Below, piece by piece: positions 18,204 through 26,138 of a DNA stretch of 64,000 nucleotides (positions are counted from its first letter, which is position 1; each line of letters starts with the position of its first letter). Both the position numbers and the translations under genes were made by a program. The DNA lies in contig NZ_FXYX01000004.1 of NCBI RefSeq assembly GCF_900169265.1, positions 110,299 to 174,298 on the forward strand. Reading direction: 5' to 3'. The notes under the pieces are model-generated. The model did no database searches. It was not told the origin of the DNA and was given only the letters and a program-made list of their open reading frames with translations. Source of the stretch: Brevibacterium iodinum ATCC 49514. GTDB taxonomy: Bacteria; Actinomycetota; Actinomycetes; Actinomycetales; Brevibacteriaceae.

Positions 18204-18530
18204 GTGACGTACATCATTGCCCAGCCCTGTGTCGACCTCAAGGACAAGGCCTGCATCGACGAATGCCCCGTCGACTGCATCTACGAGGGCGAACGCAGCC
18301 TGTACATCCACCCCGACGAATGCGTCGACTGCGGTGCGTGCGAACCGGTATGCCCCGTCGAGGCCATCTTCTATGAGGACGATGTGCCCGATGAGTGGGA
18401 AGACTACTACAAGGCCAACGTCGAATTCTTCGATGACCTCGGTTCGCCCGGCGGTGCCGCGAAGCTCGGCAACACCGGCAAGGACCATCCGATCATCTCC
18501 GCCCTGCCGCCGCAGAACCACGACGACTGA
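18204..18530 (+). CDS. fdxA: Seven-iron ferredoxin FdxA (3Fe-4S plus 4Fe-4S), 108 aa
   Basis: The cysteine pattern is that of Azotobacter-type 7Fe ferredoxins: C9, C17 and C50 for the 3Fe-4S cluster, C21, C40, C43 and C46 for the 4Fe-4S cluster, and the extra C25 next to the second. The acidic C-terminal extension (VPDEWEDYYKANVEFF) is also typical. It is a soluble electron carrier, in actinobacteria often a partner of cytochromes P450 or ferredoxin reductases. The GTG start follows AGGAG by 8-9 nt. dapC begins 4 nt after its stop, so the two are co-transcribed, as fdxC-dapC are in mycobacteria. Confidence 0.95.
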   Translation: MTYIIAQPCVDLKDKACIDECPVDCIYEGERSLYIHPDECVDCGACEPVCPVEAIFYEDDVPDEWEDYYKANVEFFDDLGSPGGAAKLGNTGKDHPIISALPPQNHDD

Positions 18531-18533
18531 CCG

Positions 18534-19655
18534 ATGACGAACGCCTTCGGACTCAACCTCCCGGACTACCCCTGGGACCGTCTCACGGAATACCGTGACC
18601 GGGCCGCCGAGCATCCCGACGGAGTGTGCGACCTTTCCATCGGCACTCCGGTCGACCCCACCCCCGAGGTGATCCGGCGTGCGCTGTCGGACGCAGGGGA
18701 TGCGCACGGCTACCCGACGACTGCCGGCACAGCACAGCTTCGTGAAGCCGTCGCCTGGTGGTACGAGAACTGGCATTCGGTTCAGCTCGATCCCGCCACG
18801 GAGATCCTGCCGACTGTGGGCTCGAAGGAGCTCGTAGCCTGGCTGCCGGCCCTGTTGGGACTGCGCGAGCGAGGACTGGCCGTCGCCTGTCCCTCCGCCG
18901 CCTACCCGACCTACGAGATGGGTGCGACGATCGCTGGTGTCGAATGCCGCCGCCTCGACGCCGCGCAGATCGTCGACGGGGAGTCATTGGACGGTGTCGG
19001 TCTGCTGTGGATCAACACGCCGAGCAACCCGACCGGTGAGGTCCTCGACGTCGACACCCTCGCCGAGGTGGTTCGCCGTGCTCGTGCCGCCGGAGTCGTC
19101 GTCGCATCAGACGAATGCTACGGACTGCTCAATTGGGAATCCGATGAGCCGGCGCCGAGCGTACTTGCGGCCACGGGGGAGTCGAACGCCGGTGTGCTGA
19201 GTGTGTACTCGATGTCGAAGCAGTCGAACCTCGCCGGCTACCGCGCGGCGTTCGTCGCCGGTGATGCCGAGCTCATCTCCGATCTCACCCGCTCACGCAA
19301 GCACGCGGGAATGATCGTGCCGTTCCCGATTCAGGAAGCCATGGTCGCCGGACTCCGCGACACCGAACACGTGCTGGCGCAGAAGGAGACCTACCGGTCA
19401 CGGCGCGAGCAGCTGCGAACTGGCCTCGAAGAGTACGGATTCCGCATCGACCATTCGACTGCCGGTCTCTACCTGTGGTCGACCGCGGACAAGAACTGCT
19501 GGGAGTCCCTGGCTGACCTTGCCGAACTCGGCATCGTGGCGGGTCCCGGCGAGTTCTACGGAGCGGCGGCTGCCGACCATGTGCGGATTGCGCTGACCGC
19601 CACCGACGAACGCATTCGAGCCGCGGCCGAGCGTCTTCGGGCTGCTGCGAAATGA
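18534..19655 (+). CDS. dapC: N-succinyldiaminopimelate aminotransferase DapC, 373 aa
   Basis: A fold-type I PLP aminotransferase. It has the substrate-binding start LPDYPWDRLTEYRDRA, the glycine-rich SIGTPVDPTPEV, NTPSNPTGEVLD (Asn/Pro loop under the cofactor), SDECYGLLNW, and the PLP lysine in SMSKQSNLAGYRAAF. The conserved arginine for the carboxylate lies in DHVRIALT. It converts N-succinyl-2-amino-6-ketopimelate to N-succinyl-LL-diaminopimelate with glutamate as donor, in the cytoplasm. dapD and dapE lie 2-4 kb away, separated by gltA, so the succinylase branch to diaminopimelate is nearly complete here. Confidence 0.93.
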   Translation: MTNAFGLNLPDYPWDRLTEYRDRAAEHPDGVCDLSIGTPVDPTPEVIRRALSDAGDAHGYPTTAGTAQLREAVAWWYENWHSVQLDPATEILPTVGSKELVAWLPALLGLRERGLAVACPSAAYPTYEMGATIAGVECRRLDAAQIVDGESLDGVGLLWINTPSNPTGEVLDVDTLAEVVRRARAAGVVVASDECYGLLNWESDEPAPSVLAATGESNAGVLSVYSMSKQSNLAGYRAAFVAGDAELISDLTRSRKHAGMIVPFPIQEAMVAGLRDTEHVLAQKETYRSRREQLRTGLEEYGFRIDHSTAGLYLWSTADKNCWESLADLAELGIVAGPGEFYGAAAADHVRIALTATDERIRAAAERLRAAAK

Positions 19656-19820
19656 TTGCGGGGGTGGGACACCGTGCGCGGAAGTTGCCGGTTTCCGAGC
19701 GTCCGCTAAGTTCCTGCTCAGACTTCATTCAGGGCGAAAAACTGTTATCTGCCCTGTTCAGACGTATTACCAACCAGTAAATGAAGCGTGCAGTGATTTT
19801 TTGATTCCCGCAGTTGTCGG

Positions 19821-19826
19821 TAGTCT
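19821..19826 (+). promoter_or_regulatory. Candidate -10 (TAGTCT) of gltA
   Basis: TAGTCT followed by TTTAAA lies in the AT-rich 234-nt gap before gltA and would give a leader of about 57 nt. The gap (19656-19889) contains no gene. Confidence 0.4.
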
Positions 19827-19889
19827 TTTAAAGAACTGTGCAAAACACCTCAGGAAGTTCTTGGGGTCGGTCAACGGTGAGGAGATCGA

Positions 19890-21173
19890 ATGACTTCGGA
19901 GGCGAACCTCAGGATCGCTGATACGGAGCTGACACTGCCCGAGGTGTCAGCAACAGCGGGCAACAACGGATACCGTATCGGTTCTCTGCTCAAAGAGACC
20001 GGCGCGGTCACATACGATCCAGGGTTTGCCAACACTGCAACCACCTCGTCGTCCATCACCTACATCGATGGTGACAACGGTGAGCTGCAGTACCGCGGTT
20101 ACCCGATCGAACAGCTCGCGGAACAGTCGAACTTCGTCGAAGTCTGCTACCTCCTCATCTACGGTGAGCTGCCGACTCAGGAACAGTACGATGCCTTCGA
20201 CGCTCGCCTGCGCGGACACACCATCGTCCACGAGGACCTGCGGCGCTTCTTCCGTGCGTTCCCGTACGACGCTCATCCGATGCCTATGGTTGCAGCTGCC
20301 GTCGCGGCTTTGTCGACGTTCTACCAAGATGACCTCGATGTCTTTGACGAAGACCAGATCGACACCTCGTCTTTCCGTCTGCTCGCGAAAATGCCGACCA
20401 TCGCGGCACTTGCGCATCGGAAGAACATGGGCCTGCCGGTCATCCACCCGGATAACTCGCTGAGCCTCGTGGAGAACTTCCTGCGAGTGAACTTCGGCGT
20501 TCCCGCTGAGGAATACGAACCGGATCCGCTGGCGGTCAAGGCCATGGATCAGCTGTTCATCCTCCACGCCGATCACGAGCAGAACTGCTCGACCTCGACG
20601 GTTCGCCTCGTCGGCTCGTCGCAGGCCAACGTGTTCCAGTCGATCTCGGCCGGCGTCAACGCTCTGGCCGGACCGCTGCACGGCGGCGCGAACTCCGCAG
20701 TGCTTGAGATGCTCGAGCAGATCGCGGCCTCCGATGACGGACCGAAGAAGTTCATGGAACGCGTGAAGAACAAGGAAGACGGCGTTCGTCTCATGGGCTT
20801 CGGTCACCGCGTGTACAAGAACTACGATCCGCGCGCGAAGATCATCAAGAAGACGGCTGACGAGGTTCTCGCCCGGTCCGGCGGCGACCCGCTGCTCGAA
20901 TTGGCTCAGCAGCTCGAAGAGATCGCGCTGGCCGACGACTACTTCGTCGAGCGCAAGCTCTACCCGAACGTCGACTTCTACACGGGCCTCATCTACAAGG
21001 CTCTCGGATTCCCGACGAATATGTTCACCGTGCTCTTCTCGGTCGGTCGCCTGCCCGGCTGGATCGCCCAGTGGCGCGAGATGATCAAGGACCCCGAGAC
21101 GAAGATCGGCCGTCCCCGCCAGATCTACACGGGCGAATACAACAGGAACTACAAGGACATCAGCGAACGCTGA
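19890..21173 (+). CDS. gltA: Citrate synthase, 427 aa
   Basis: This is the type II (hexameric, Gram-negative/actinobacterial GltA) form. It has an N-terminal beta domain (YIDGDNGELQYRGYPIEQLA), then the active-site histidines in LHADHEQNCSTSTVRLVGSS and GFGHRVYKNYDPRAK and the catalytic aspartate in NVDFYTGLIYKALG. It condenses oxaloacetate and acetyl-CoA to citrate at the entry of the TCA cycle. GAGGAG sits 6-7 nt before the ATG. It stands alone between dapC and dapD, with its own promoter gap and a strong terminator hairpin directly downstream. Confidence 0.97.
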   Translation: MTSEANLRIADTELTLPEVSATAGNNGYRIGSLLKETGAVTYDPGFANTATTSSSITYIDGDNGELQYRGYPIEQLAEQSNFVEVCYLLIYGELPTQEQYDAFDARLRGHTIVHEDLRRFFRAFPYDAHPMPMVAAAVAALSTFYQDDLDVFDEDQIDTSSFRLLAKMPTIAALAHRKNMGLPVIHPDNSLSLVENFLRVNFGVPAEEYEPDPLAVKAMDQLFILHADHEQNCSTSTVRLVGSSQANVFQSISAGVNALAGPLHGGANSAVLEMLEQIAASDDGPKKFMERVKNKEDGVRLMGFGHRVYKNYDPRAKIIKKTADEVLARSGGDPLLELAQQLEEIALADDYFVERKLYPNVDFYTGLIYKALGFPTNMFTVLFSVGRLPGWIAQWREMIKDPETKIGRPRQIYTGEYNRNYKDISER

Positions 21174-21186
21174 GTCCCGGCGGACG

Positions 21187-21225
21187 CAACGGCGTCGGAG
21201 CAGACTCGTCTGCCCGGCGCCGTTG
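21187..21225 (+). terminator. gltA terminator hairpin
   Basis: Left arm CAACGGCGTCGGAGCAGA (21187-21204), loop CTCG, right arm 21209-21225 complementary except for one bulge and one wobble pair. It starts 13 nt after the gltA stop. No long U tract follows. Confidence 0.75.
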
Positions 21226-21320
21226 TGCATTCACCCCCGGCACAGTCGTAACTTTCCAGGTCCGTCCCGCGCTGCCGCCCTTTTCCCGCCCGCACCGGTT
21301 GAGCCACTGTGCGCTGGTGT

Positions 21321-21383
21321 TGGCTTCTCCTACATGTACTTGGGCATGCGTCACCGTTGGTGCCACAACCTCCTGCAGGAACG
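21321..21383 (+). repeat. 63-bp direct repeat, copy A
   Basis: It matches copy B (21481-21543) at 52 of 63 positions. The last 24 bases are identical and include the 10-bp palindrome TCCTGCAGGA. The two copies are exactly 160 bp apart. Confidence 0.75.
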
Positions 21384-21480
21384 CGTTGATGTGCCAGTGC
21401 CGGTGGGGTATGCGGGGCTTCCTGGCGAAGAACCGTCGAAGGCACGCTGCTGCTGCAGCTGCCAGCGCCCTCGCCGCTGG

Positions 21481-21543
21481 TGGCTGTTCATACAGCTGCT
21501 TGAGCATCCATCACCCTTCGTGCCACAACCTCCTGCAGGAACG
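21481..21543 (+). repeat. 63-bp direct repeat, copy B
   Basis: Second copy of the 21321-21383 repeat. Weak similarity may continue past the identical core (TTTTGGCAC and TTTTGCCACC lie just downstream). Confidence 0.75.
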
Positions 21544-21681
21544 GGGCGTTTTGGCACGCGCGAGATGTTTTGCCACCAGCAGGGTGACTCGCCGCGAAGA
21601 GCGTGGGGCGGCTCAGGCGAAGCCGCAGAAGTGGTGGATAGGGATTGACTCGGAGGGTGAACGCACGGGCGTGAATGCGCT

Positions 21682-21714
21682 GAGGGCGCGTCCACATGAT
21701 GTGAACGCGCCCTC
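21682..21714. terminator. Bidirectional hairpin between gltA and dapD
   Basis: Outer stem GAGGGCGCGT / ACGCGCCCTC (10 bp, perfect) and inner stem CACAT / ATGTG around a single G, separated by one unpaired base on each side. It lies between convergent genes and would act for dapD on the minus strand. Confidence 0.6.
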
Positions 21715-21849
21715 GGTTGCTCAGCGCAGGCGATTCGGCTACAGCCAACTCGCCAGCTCAGCGCTACGACGACGCAGCGCCGAAGCGCCGTAACGCCGCA
21801 ACTCCGCAGTGCCGCGGCGCGGTGTCGCTGCGAACAGCCAGCCTGGCGA

Positions 21850-22794
21850 TCAGTGCAGGTCGGGGTTGAGCTCGATGCCCTTTGAGTCGCGAGCGATCGC
21901 CTCGACGGTGCCGGTGACCGAATTGCGGCGGAAGAGGATGTTGTTCTTCCCGCTGAGCTCGGCGGCCTTGACCACGGCATCGTCTTCGCCGGGGACCGTC
22001 ACGCGAGTGCCTGCAGTGATGTAGAGACCGGCTTCGACGATGCAGTCATCGCCGATGGAGATGCCGACACCGGCGTTCGCGCCGAGGAGGCTGCCCGAGC
22101 CGATGGAGATGCGGTGCGTGCCGCCGCCGGAGAGCGTACCCATGATCGAGGCTCCGCCGCCGATATCCGATCCGTCTCCGACGACGACGCCCTGGGAGAT
22201 GCGGCCTTCGACCATGGCCGAACCGAGCGTCCCGGCATTGAAGTTCACGAAGCCTTCGTGCATGACAGTGGTGCCGGGAGCCAGGTGAGCGCCGAGGCGG
22301 ACACGGTCGGCGTCGGCGATGCGCACACCGGAGGGGATGACGAAGTCCGTCATCCGCGGGAACTTGTCGAGCCCGTACACGGCAACAGGGCCGCGGGCGA
22401 GGAGCTTGGCGCGAGTGGCCTCGAAGTCCTCGGGGGAGCAGGCGCCGAAGGAGGTCCACACGACATTGGCGATATGGCCGAAGATTCCGTCGAGGTTGAC
22501 GTCGTTGGGGGCCACGACGCGGTGGGACAGTGCGTGCAGACGCAGGTAGGCGTCGGCAGCCGAGGCGGGACCGGCGTCGAGATCGATCGTGGTGGTGACG
22601 ACCTCTGAGCGGGTGCCGCGAGCTTCATCGGTGTCCACCAGGGCGTCGAGACCGTCGTCGGCGGCGCGAGCGGTGGCGGCCGCCTCGGCGGTGTCGTGGG
22701 TATCGCCGGTGCTCAGTACCGGGTACCAGACGGAGAGGACGGTGTCGGAATGGATCGTGGCGAGTCCACGTGCGGAAACGATGCGTTCTGTCAT
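21850..22794 (-). CDS. dapD: Tetrahydrodipicolinate N-succinyltransferase DapD, 314 aa
   Basis: This is the actinobacterial-type DapD with an N-terminal alpha/beta domain followed by a left-handed beta-helix built of hexapeptide repeats (about 170-285: [38 protein letters not shown] and similar). It ends with [16 protein letters not shown]. It transfers succinyl from succinyl-CoA to tetrahydrodipicolinate, the step before DapC. The start ATG at 22794 is only 6 nt from a TAGGCT hexamer and has no ribosome binding site, so it is read as leaderless. It is divergent from dapE with 41 nt between start codons. Confidence 0.95.
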   Translation of the reverse strand: MTERIVSARGLATIHSDTVLSVWYPVLSTGDTHDTAEAAATARAADDGLDALVDTDEARGTRSEVVTTTIDLDAGPASAADAYLRLHALSHRVVAPNDVNLDGIFGHIANVVWTSFGACSPEDFEATRAKLLARGPVAVYGLDKFPRMTDFVIPSGVRIADADRVRLGAHLAPGTTVMHEGFVNFNAGTLGSAMVEGRISQGVVVGDGSDIGGGASIMGTLSGGGTHRISIGSGSLLGANAGVGISIGDDCIVEAGLYITAGTRVTVPGEDDAVVKAAELSGKNNILFRRNSVTGTVEAIARDSKGIELNPDLH

Positions 22795-22800
22795 GCCTCA

Positions 22801-22806
22801 AGCCTA
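22801..22806 (-). promoter_or_regulatory. Leaderless -10 element of dapD
   Basis: TAGGCT on the minus strand, 6 nt (TGAGGC) before the dapD ATG. It forms an inverted repeat with the dapE hexamer at 22823-22828. Confidence 0.6.
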
Positions 22807-22822
22807 GACGGTGGCGCCGTAC

Positions 22823-22828
22823 TAGGCT
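22823..22828 (+). promoter_or_regulatory. Leaderless -10 element of dapE
   Basis: TAGGCT, 7 nt (AAGAGAC) before the dapE ATG. Only 16 bp separate it from the opposing dapD -10, so the two promoters overlap. Confidence 0.6.
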
Positions 22829-22835
22829 AAGAGAC

Positions 22836-24002
22836 ATGACTGTCGATCCATCTGCTGAGACTGATGCCATATTCGCGCCCGCCGGCGACCTCGGCGAGTA
22901 CCTGTTCGCCGCGGTGGGTGACCCGGCTGAACTCACCGGCCGACTGTGCGCCATCGAATCCGTGTCCGGGAACGAAGCCGCCCTGGCCGATGCCGTCGTC
23001 GCTGTGCTGGAGAGGATCAGCGGGGGTCCGGGGCCGGACCTGGAGATCCTCCGCGACGGAGACACCGTCATCGCTCGCACGGACCTGGGTCTGGCCGAGC
23101 GCATCGTCGTCGCCGGCCACCTCGACACCGTTCCCGTCGAAGACAACCTTCCGCCCGTTCGCACCCACATGTCCGGAGACGAGTACCCCGATGATGAGGT
23201 CATCTGGGGGCGGGGCGCCTGCGATATGAAGGCCGGAGTGGCGATGCAGCTGTCCACCGCGGCCGCGGTGACCAATCCGAACCGCGATGTCACCTGGGTC
23301 TTCTACGACCATGAGGAGGTCGATGCCTCACTCAACGGACTCGGCCGCGTCTCCCGCGACCATCCTGATTGGCTGGCTGGTGACTTCGCGATCCTCGGCG
23401 AACCCTCGAACGCCTCCGTCGAAGGCGGCTGCAACGGAACCATCCGCGTCGACGTCACCACCACCGGAGTCCGCGCCCACTCGGCCCGTGCTTTCATGGG
23501 CGTCAACGCCATCCACGCCGCCGCCGAGATCCTCACCCGGCTCGCCGAATTCGAGACCGGCACCGTCACGGTCGATGGGCTCGACTACCGCGAATCCCTG
23601 TCCGCCGTGAACATCCGCGGGGGAGTCGCCGGCAACGTCGTGCCCGACGAGTGCGTGGTGTCCGTGAACTACCGCTTCGCTCCGAGCAAGTCGGCCGCCG
23701 AGGCGGAATCCTTCCTGCGCGAGCTGTTCACCGGTTTCGACGTCGTCGTCACCGATGCCGCCGAGGGGGCCCGCCCCGGACTCGACAGGGCGATCGCCCA
23801 GGACTTCATCGACACACTCGGACTGTCCCCGGCACCGAAGCTCGGCTGGACGGATGTGTCCCGATTCAGCGCACTCGGCGTTCCGGCGGTGAATTTCGGT
23901 CCCGGCAACCCTCTGTACGCCCATAAGTCGGATGAGCATGTGAGAGTCACCGAGGTGGAGCAGGCCACCGCAACTCTGCGCAGCTACCTTCAGGGCCGGT
24001 GA
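22836..24002 (+). CDS. dapE: Succinyl-diaminopimelate desuccinylase DapE, 388 aa
   Basis: An M20 di-zinc peptidase-family enzyme. AGHLDTVPVEDN gives the first metal histidine and aspartate, GRGACDMKAG the bridging aspartate, DHEEVD the catalytic and metal glutamates, GEPSNASVEGGCNG the substrate loop, and a late H in LYAHKSDEHV. It releases succinate and LL-diaminopimelate after DapC. The ATG at 22836 is supported by the leaderless promoter immediately upstream. Its last bases overlap the next gene (GTGA). Confidence 0.94.
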   Translation: MTVDPSAETDAIFAPAGDLGEYLFAAVGDPAELTGRLCAIESVSGNEAALADAVVAVLERISGGPGPDLEILRDGDTVIARTDLGLAERIVVAGHLDTVPVEDNLPPVRTHMSGDEYPDDEVIWGRGACDMKAGVAMQLSTAAAVTNPNRDVTWVFYDHEEVDASLNGLGRVSRDHPDWLAGDFAILGEPSNASVEGGCNGTIRVDVTTTGVRAHSARAFMGVNAIHAAAEILTRLAEFETGTVTVDGLDYRESLSAVNIRGGVAGNVVPDECVVSVNYRFAPSKSAAEAESFLRELFTGFDVVVTDAAEGARPGLDRAIAQDFIDTLGLSPAPKLGWTDVSRFSALGVPAVNFGPGNPLYAHKSDEHVRVTEVEQATATLRSYLQGR

Positions 24003-24871
24003 ACGAGATGACCAGAGCGACAGACGACGTCGACGGCGAGCTTTCGAGTGCTCCCGGGCGCCTTTCTGCCGACGATCCGACAGGCGACCGGGGAGACGAC
24101 CCAACAGGTGACCCGGGCTTCTACAGCAAGGGTCCGCTCCGGCTGAGCGGTGACCAGGTGCCGGAGACGACGACAGACCAGCGCCTCCTCGAATCGAAGT
24201 CGGGCACCGACTGGGCGCATGAGGACCCGTGGCGTGTCATGCGCATCCAAGCCGAGTTCGTCGAAGGATTCGGCTCGCTGGCGGAGATCGGACCGGCAGT
24301 GTCGATCTTCGGCTCAGCCCGTCTGAAAGCCGGCACCCAGGCCTATGCGGACACCCGCGAGATCGCTCGCCGCATCGCGAAGAACGGCAATGCGATCATC
24401 ACCGGCGGGGGCCCCGGAATCATGGAGGCCGGCAACCTCGGTGCCTGCGAGGGCGGGGGAGTGTCCATCGGGCTGGGCATTGAGCTGCCCTTCGAGACCG
24501 GACTCAACAAGCATGTCGAACTCGGCGTGAATTTCCGCTACTTCTTCGTCCGCAAGACCATGTTCCTCAAATACTCGCGCGGATTCGTCGTCATGCCCGG
24601 CGGCATGGGTACTCTGGACGAGCTGTTCGAGGCCTTCACCATGGTCCAGACCGGCAAGATCACCTCATTCCCGATCGTGCTGTTCGGGACCGACTACTGG
24701 CGCGGGCTCGTCGACTGGATGCAGAACACTCTGCTGGCCGCGGGGACGATCAGCGAAGCCGACCTGCACATGTTCACCCTCACCGATGACATCGACGAAG
24801 TCGTCGCCGCGATCGGACCGGGACGCGGCCAGGAGTCGGCCGCGACGAATCCTGCGAACGGCCGACCATGA
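23999..24871 (+). CDS. LOG-family (TIGR00730) nucleoside-5'-monophosphate phosphoribohydrolase-like protein, 290 aa
   Basis: A Rossmann-fold lysine-decarboxylase-like protein with the family motifs GGGPGIMEAGN and MPGGMGTLDELFE (PGGxGTxxE). Members cleave cytokinin riboside monophosphates or other nucleotides to base and ribose 5-phosphate. The real substrate in actinobacteria is not settled. The first 70 residues are polar and contain a near repeat DDPTGDRG / DDPTGDPG. The start is GTG 23999 in a 4-nt overlap with dapE; ATG 24008 is equally possible. It overlaps folP2 by ATGA. The order dapE-LOG-folP2 is conserved with mycobacteria (Rv1202, Rv1205, Rv1207, from memory). Confidence 0.85.
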   Translation: MNEMTRATDDVDGELSSAPGRLSADDPTGDRGDDPTGDPGFYSKGPLRLSGDQVPETTTDQRLLESKSGTDWAHEDPWRVMRIQAEFVEGFGSLAEIGPAVSIFGSARLKAGTQAYADTREIARRIAKNGNAIITGGGPGIMEAGNLGACEGGGVSIGLGIELPFETGLNKHVELGVNFRYFFVRKTMFLKYSRGFVVMPGGMGTLDELFEAFTMVQTGKITSFPIVLFGTDYWRGLVDWMQNTLLAAGTISEADLHMFTLTDDIDEVVAAIGPGRGQESAATNPANGRP

Positions 24872-25767
24872 GGGGCGACATCTCATCAGTGCCGGAGGGC
24901 GAACGGTTCGATCTCGCCCGGGCTCGGCCCGGAACCCCGGCGATCATGGCCGTGATCAACCGCACCACAGATTCGTTCTACGAATCCGCTGCCACGCTCG
25001 AGGAGGCGATCACGGCAGTGGAGGCGGCCGCCTCGGCGGGTGCTCAGATCGTCGATATCGGGGGAGTGCGCGCCGGCCGCGGACGGGAGATCTCCGTGGC
25101 CGAGGAGATCGACCGCGTGTGCCCGACCGTCGAGGCCGTCGCAAGATCCCACCCGCACGTGCTCATCAGCGTCGACACCTGGCGTCATGAAGTCGCCGAG
25201 GCCGCCTGCCGGGCCGGTGCGGGACTGCTCAACGACACCTGGGCCGGGATCGACCCGAAGCTCGCCGAGGTGGCCGCCCGACATGATGCCGGCATCGTCT
25301 GCTCCCACACAGGGGGATTGGATCCGCGCACCGACGCCCACCGCAACCGCTATGGCCTGCAGGCCGGTGACGTCGTCGATTCCACCTTGGCAGGCGTCAT
25401 CGACCTCGCCGAGGCGGCGCGTGCAGCAGGGGTGCGCGAAGACCGGATCATCATCGATCCCACTCCCGACTTCGGGAAGAACACGTACCACTCGCTTCGT
25501 CTGCTGCGCGAACTCGACCGGTTCGCCGCGACCGGCTATCCGGTGCTGCTGGCGATCTCACGCAAGGATTTCGTCGGTGAGGCCATCGGTGAGGTCGCCC
25601 CGTCGGACCGGTTGTACGGAACGATCGCCGCGACCGCGCTGGCCATCGAGAAGGGAGCCGCGATGATCCGCACCCACGATGTCAAGGCTACTGCCGACGC
25701 CATCGACGTGACCGTGGCAATCACCGGTGAAGCGGCGCCGAGACACACCGTGCGCGGACTGCGCTGA
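24868..25767 (+). CDS. folP2: FolP2-type dihydropteroate synthase homologue, 299 aa
   Basis: A TIM-barrel pterin-binding domain. The canonical DHPS motifs are altered: the N-terminal loop reads MAVINRTTDSF instead of a NVTPDSFSDGG type, the second loop DIGGVRAGRG instead of DVGGESTRPG, and CSHTGG replaces the usual MHM region. SVDTWRHEVA and LLAISRKDFVG (SRK-F) are recognisable. In mycobacteria FolP2 lacks measurable dihydropteroate synthase activity, so a folate role should not be assumed. It is translationally coupled to the LOG gene. Confidence 0.85.
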   Translation: MRGDISSVPEGERFDLARARPGTPAIMAVINRTTDSFYESAATLEEAITAVEAAASAGAQIVDIGGVRAGRGREISVAEEIDRVCPTVEAVARSHPHVLISVDTWRHEVAEAACRAGAGLLNDTWAGIDPKLAEVAARHDAGIVCSHTGGLDPRTDAHRNRYGLQAGDVVDSTLAGVIDLAEAARAAGVREDRIIIDPTPDFGKNTYHSLRLLRELDRFAATGYPVLLAISRKDFVGEAIGEVAPSDRLYGTIAATALAIEKGAAMIRTHDVKATADAIDVTVAITGEAAPRHTVRGLR

Positions 25768-25802
25768 GCATTCCGTGCAGGCGCCTATGTGAAAATGGGG
25801 GC

Positions 25803-26138
25803 ATGCCTCTGTGGATTGTCATCGGTGTCGCAGCTGCGGTCTTCGTCCTCGTATTCGTCGTCGCAGCGACCTTCAACGTCTTCTCTTCAGAAACCGTCGA
25901 CGAGGCCGAAGAGAGCTGGACCGGGCTGCCGGCGGAATTCACCGTCAAGGACCTGGAATCGGTGCGGTTCCGGCCCGCTCTGCGCGGCTACCGGATGGAA
26001 GACGTCGACGCGGCCATGGCGATGCTGCGGGTACGCCTGAGCGAACTCGAGACCGCAGCCGCCCCCGCCGAGGCGGCACCGCCCACCAGCCCGACAACCG
26101 CACCTGACGGACCGGAAACGGCTGCCGGACCACGATGA
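25803..26138 (+). CDS. Small membrane protein with DivIVA-like motif, 111 aa
   Basis: One N-terminal membrane helix (LWIVIGVAAAVFVLVFVVAA) is followed by a DivIVA-type segment, FRPALRGYRMEDVDAAMAML, as in the N-terminal domain of DivIVA/Wag31, then a disordered Ala/Pro tail. It is probably a membrane-attached accessory of the polar or septal growth machinery, by inference only. A GAAAAT hexamer 6 nt before the ATG might be a weak leaderless promoter. The stop overlaps the next start (ATGA). Confidence 0.7.
   Translation: MPLWIVIGVAAAVFVLVFVVAATFNVFSSETVDEAEESWTGLPAEFTVKDLESVRFRPALRGYRMEDVDAAMAMLRVRLSELETAAAPAEAAPPTSPTTAPDGPETAAGPR

Larger units (their letters stand above)
21226..21849. other. 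Non-coding gap between gltA and dapD with repeats
   Basis: No convincing gene is visible in these 624 bases. Short open frames on both strands lack ribosome binding sites and have a composition unlike their neighbours. The gap holds a diverged 63-bp direct repeat, a long hairpin at 21682-21714 and a low-complexity GC-rich tail (about 21765-21835) built of variants of GCCG/GCAGCGCCG. Confidence 0.5.

Noticed and set aside
21149..21980. Small proteins encoded in the gltA-dapD gap
   Set aside because: The open frames are Arg/Ala/Cys-rich, overlap each other in several frames, include the repeats and hairpins, and have no ribosome binding site or leaderless hexamer.
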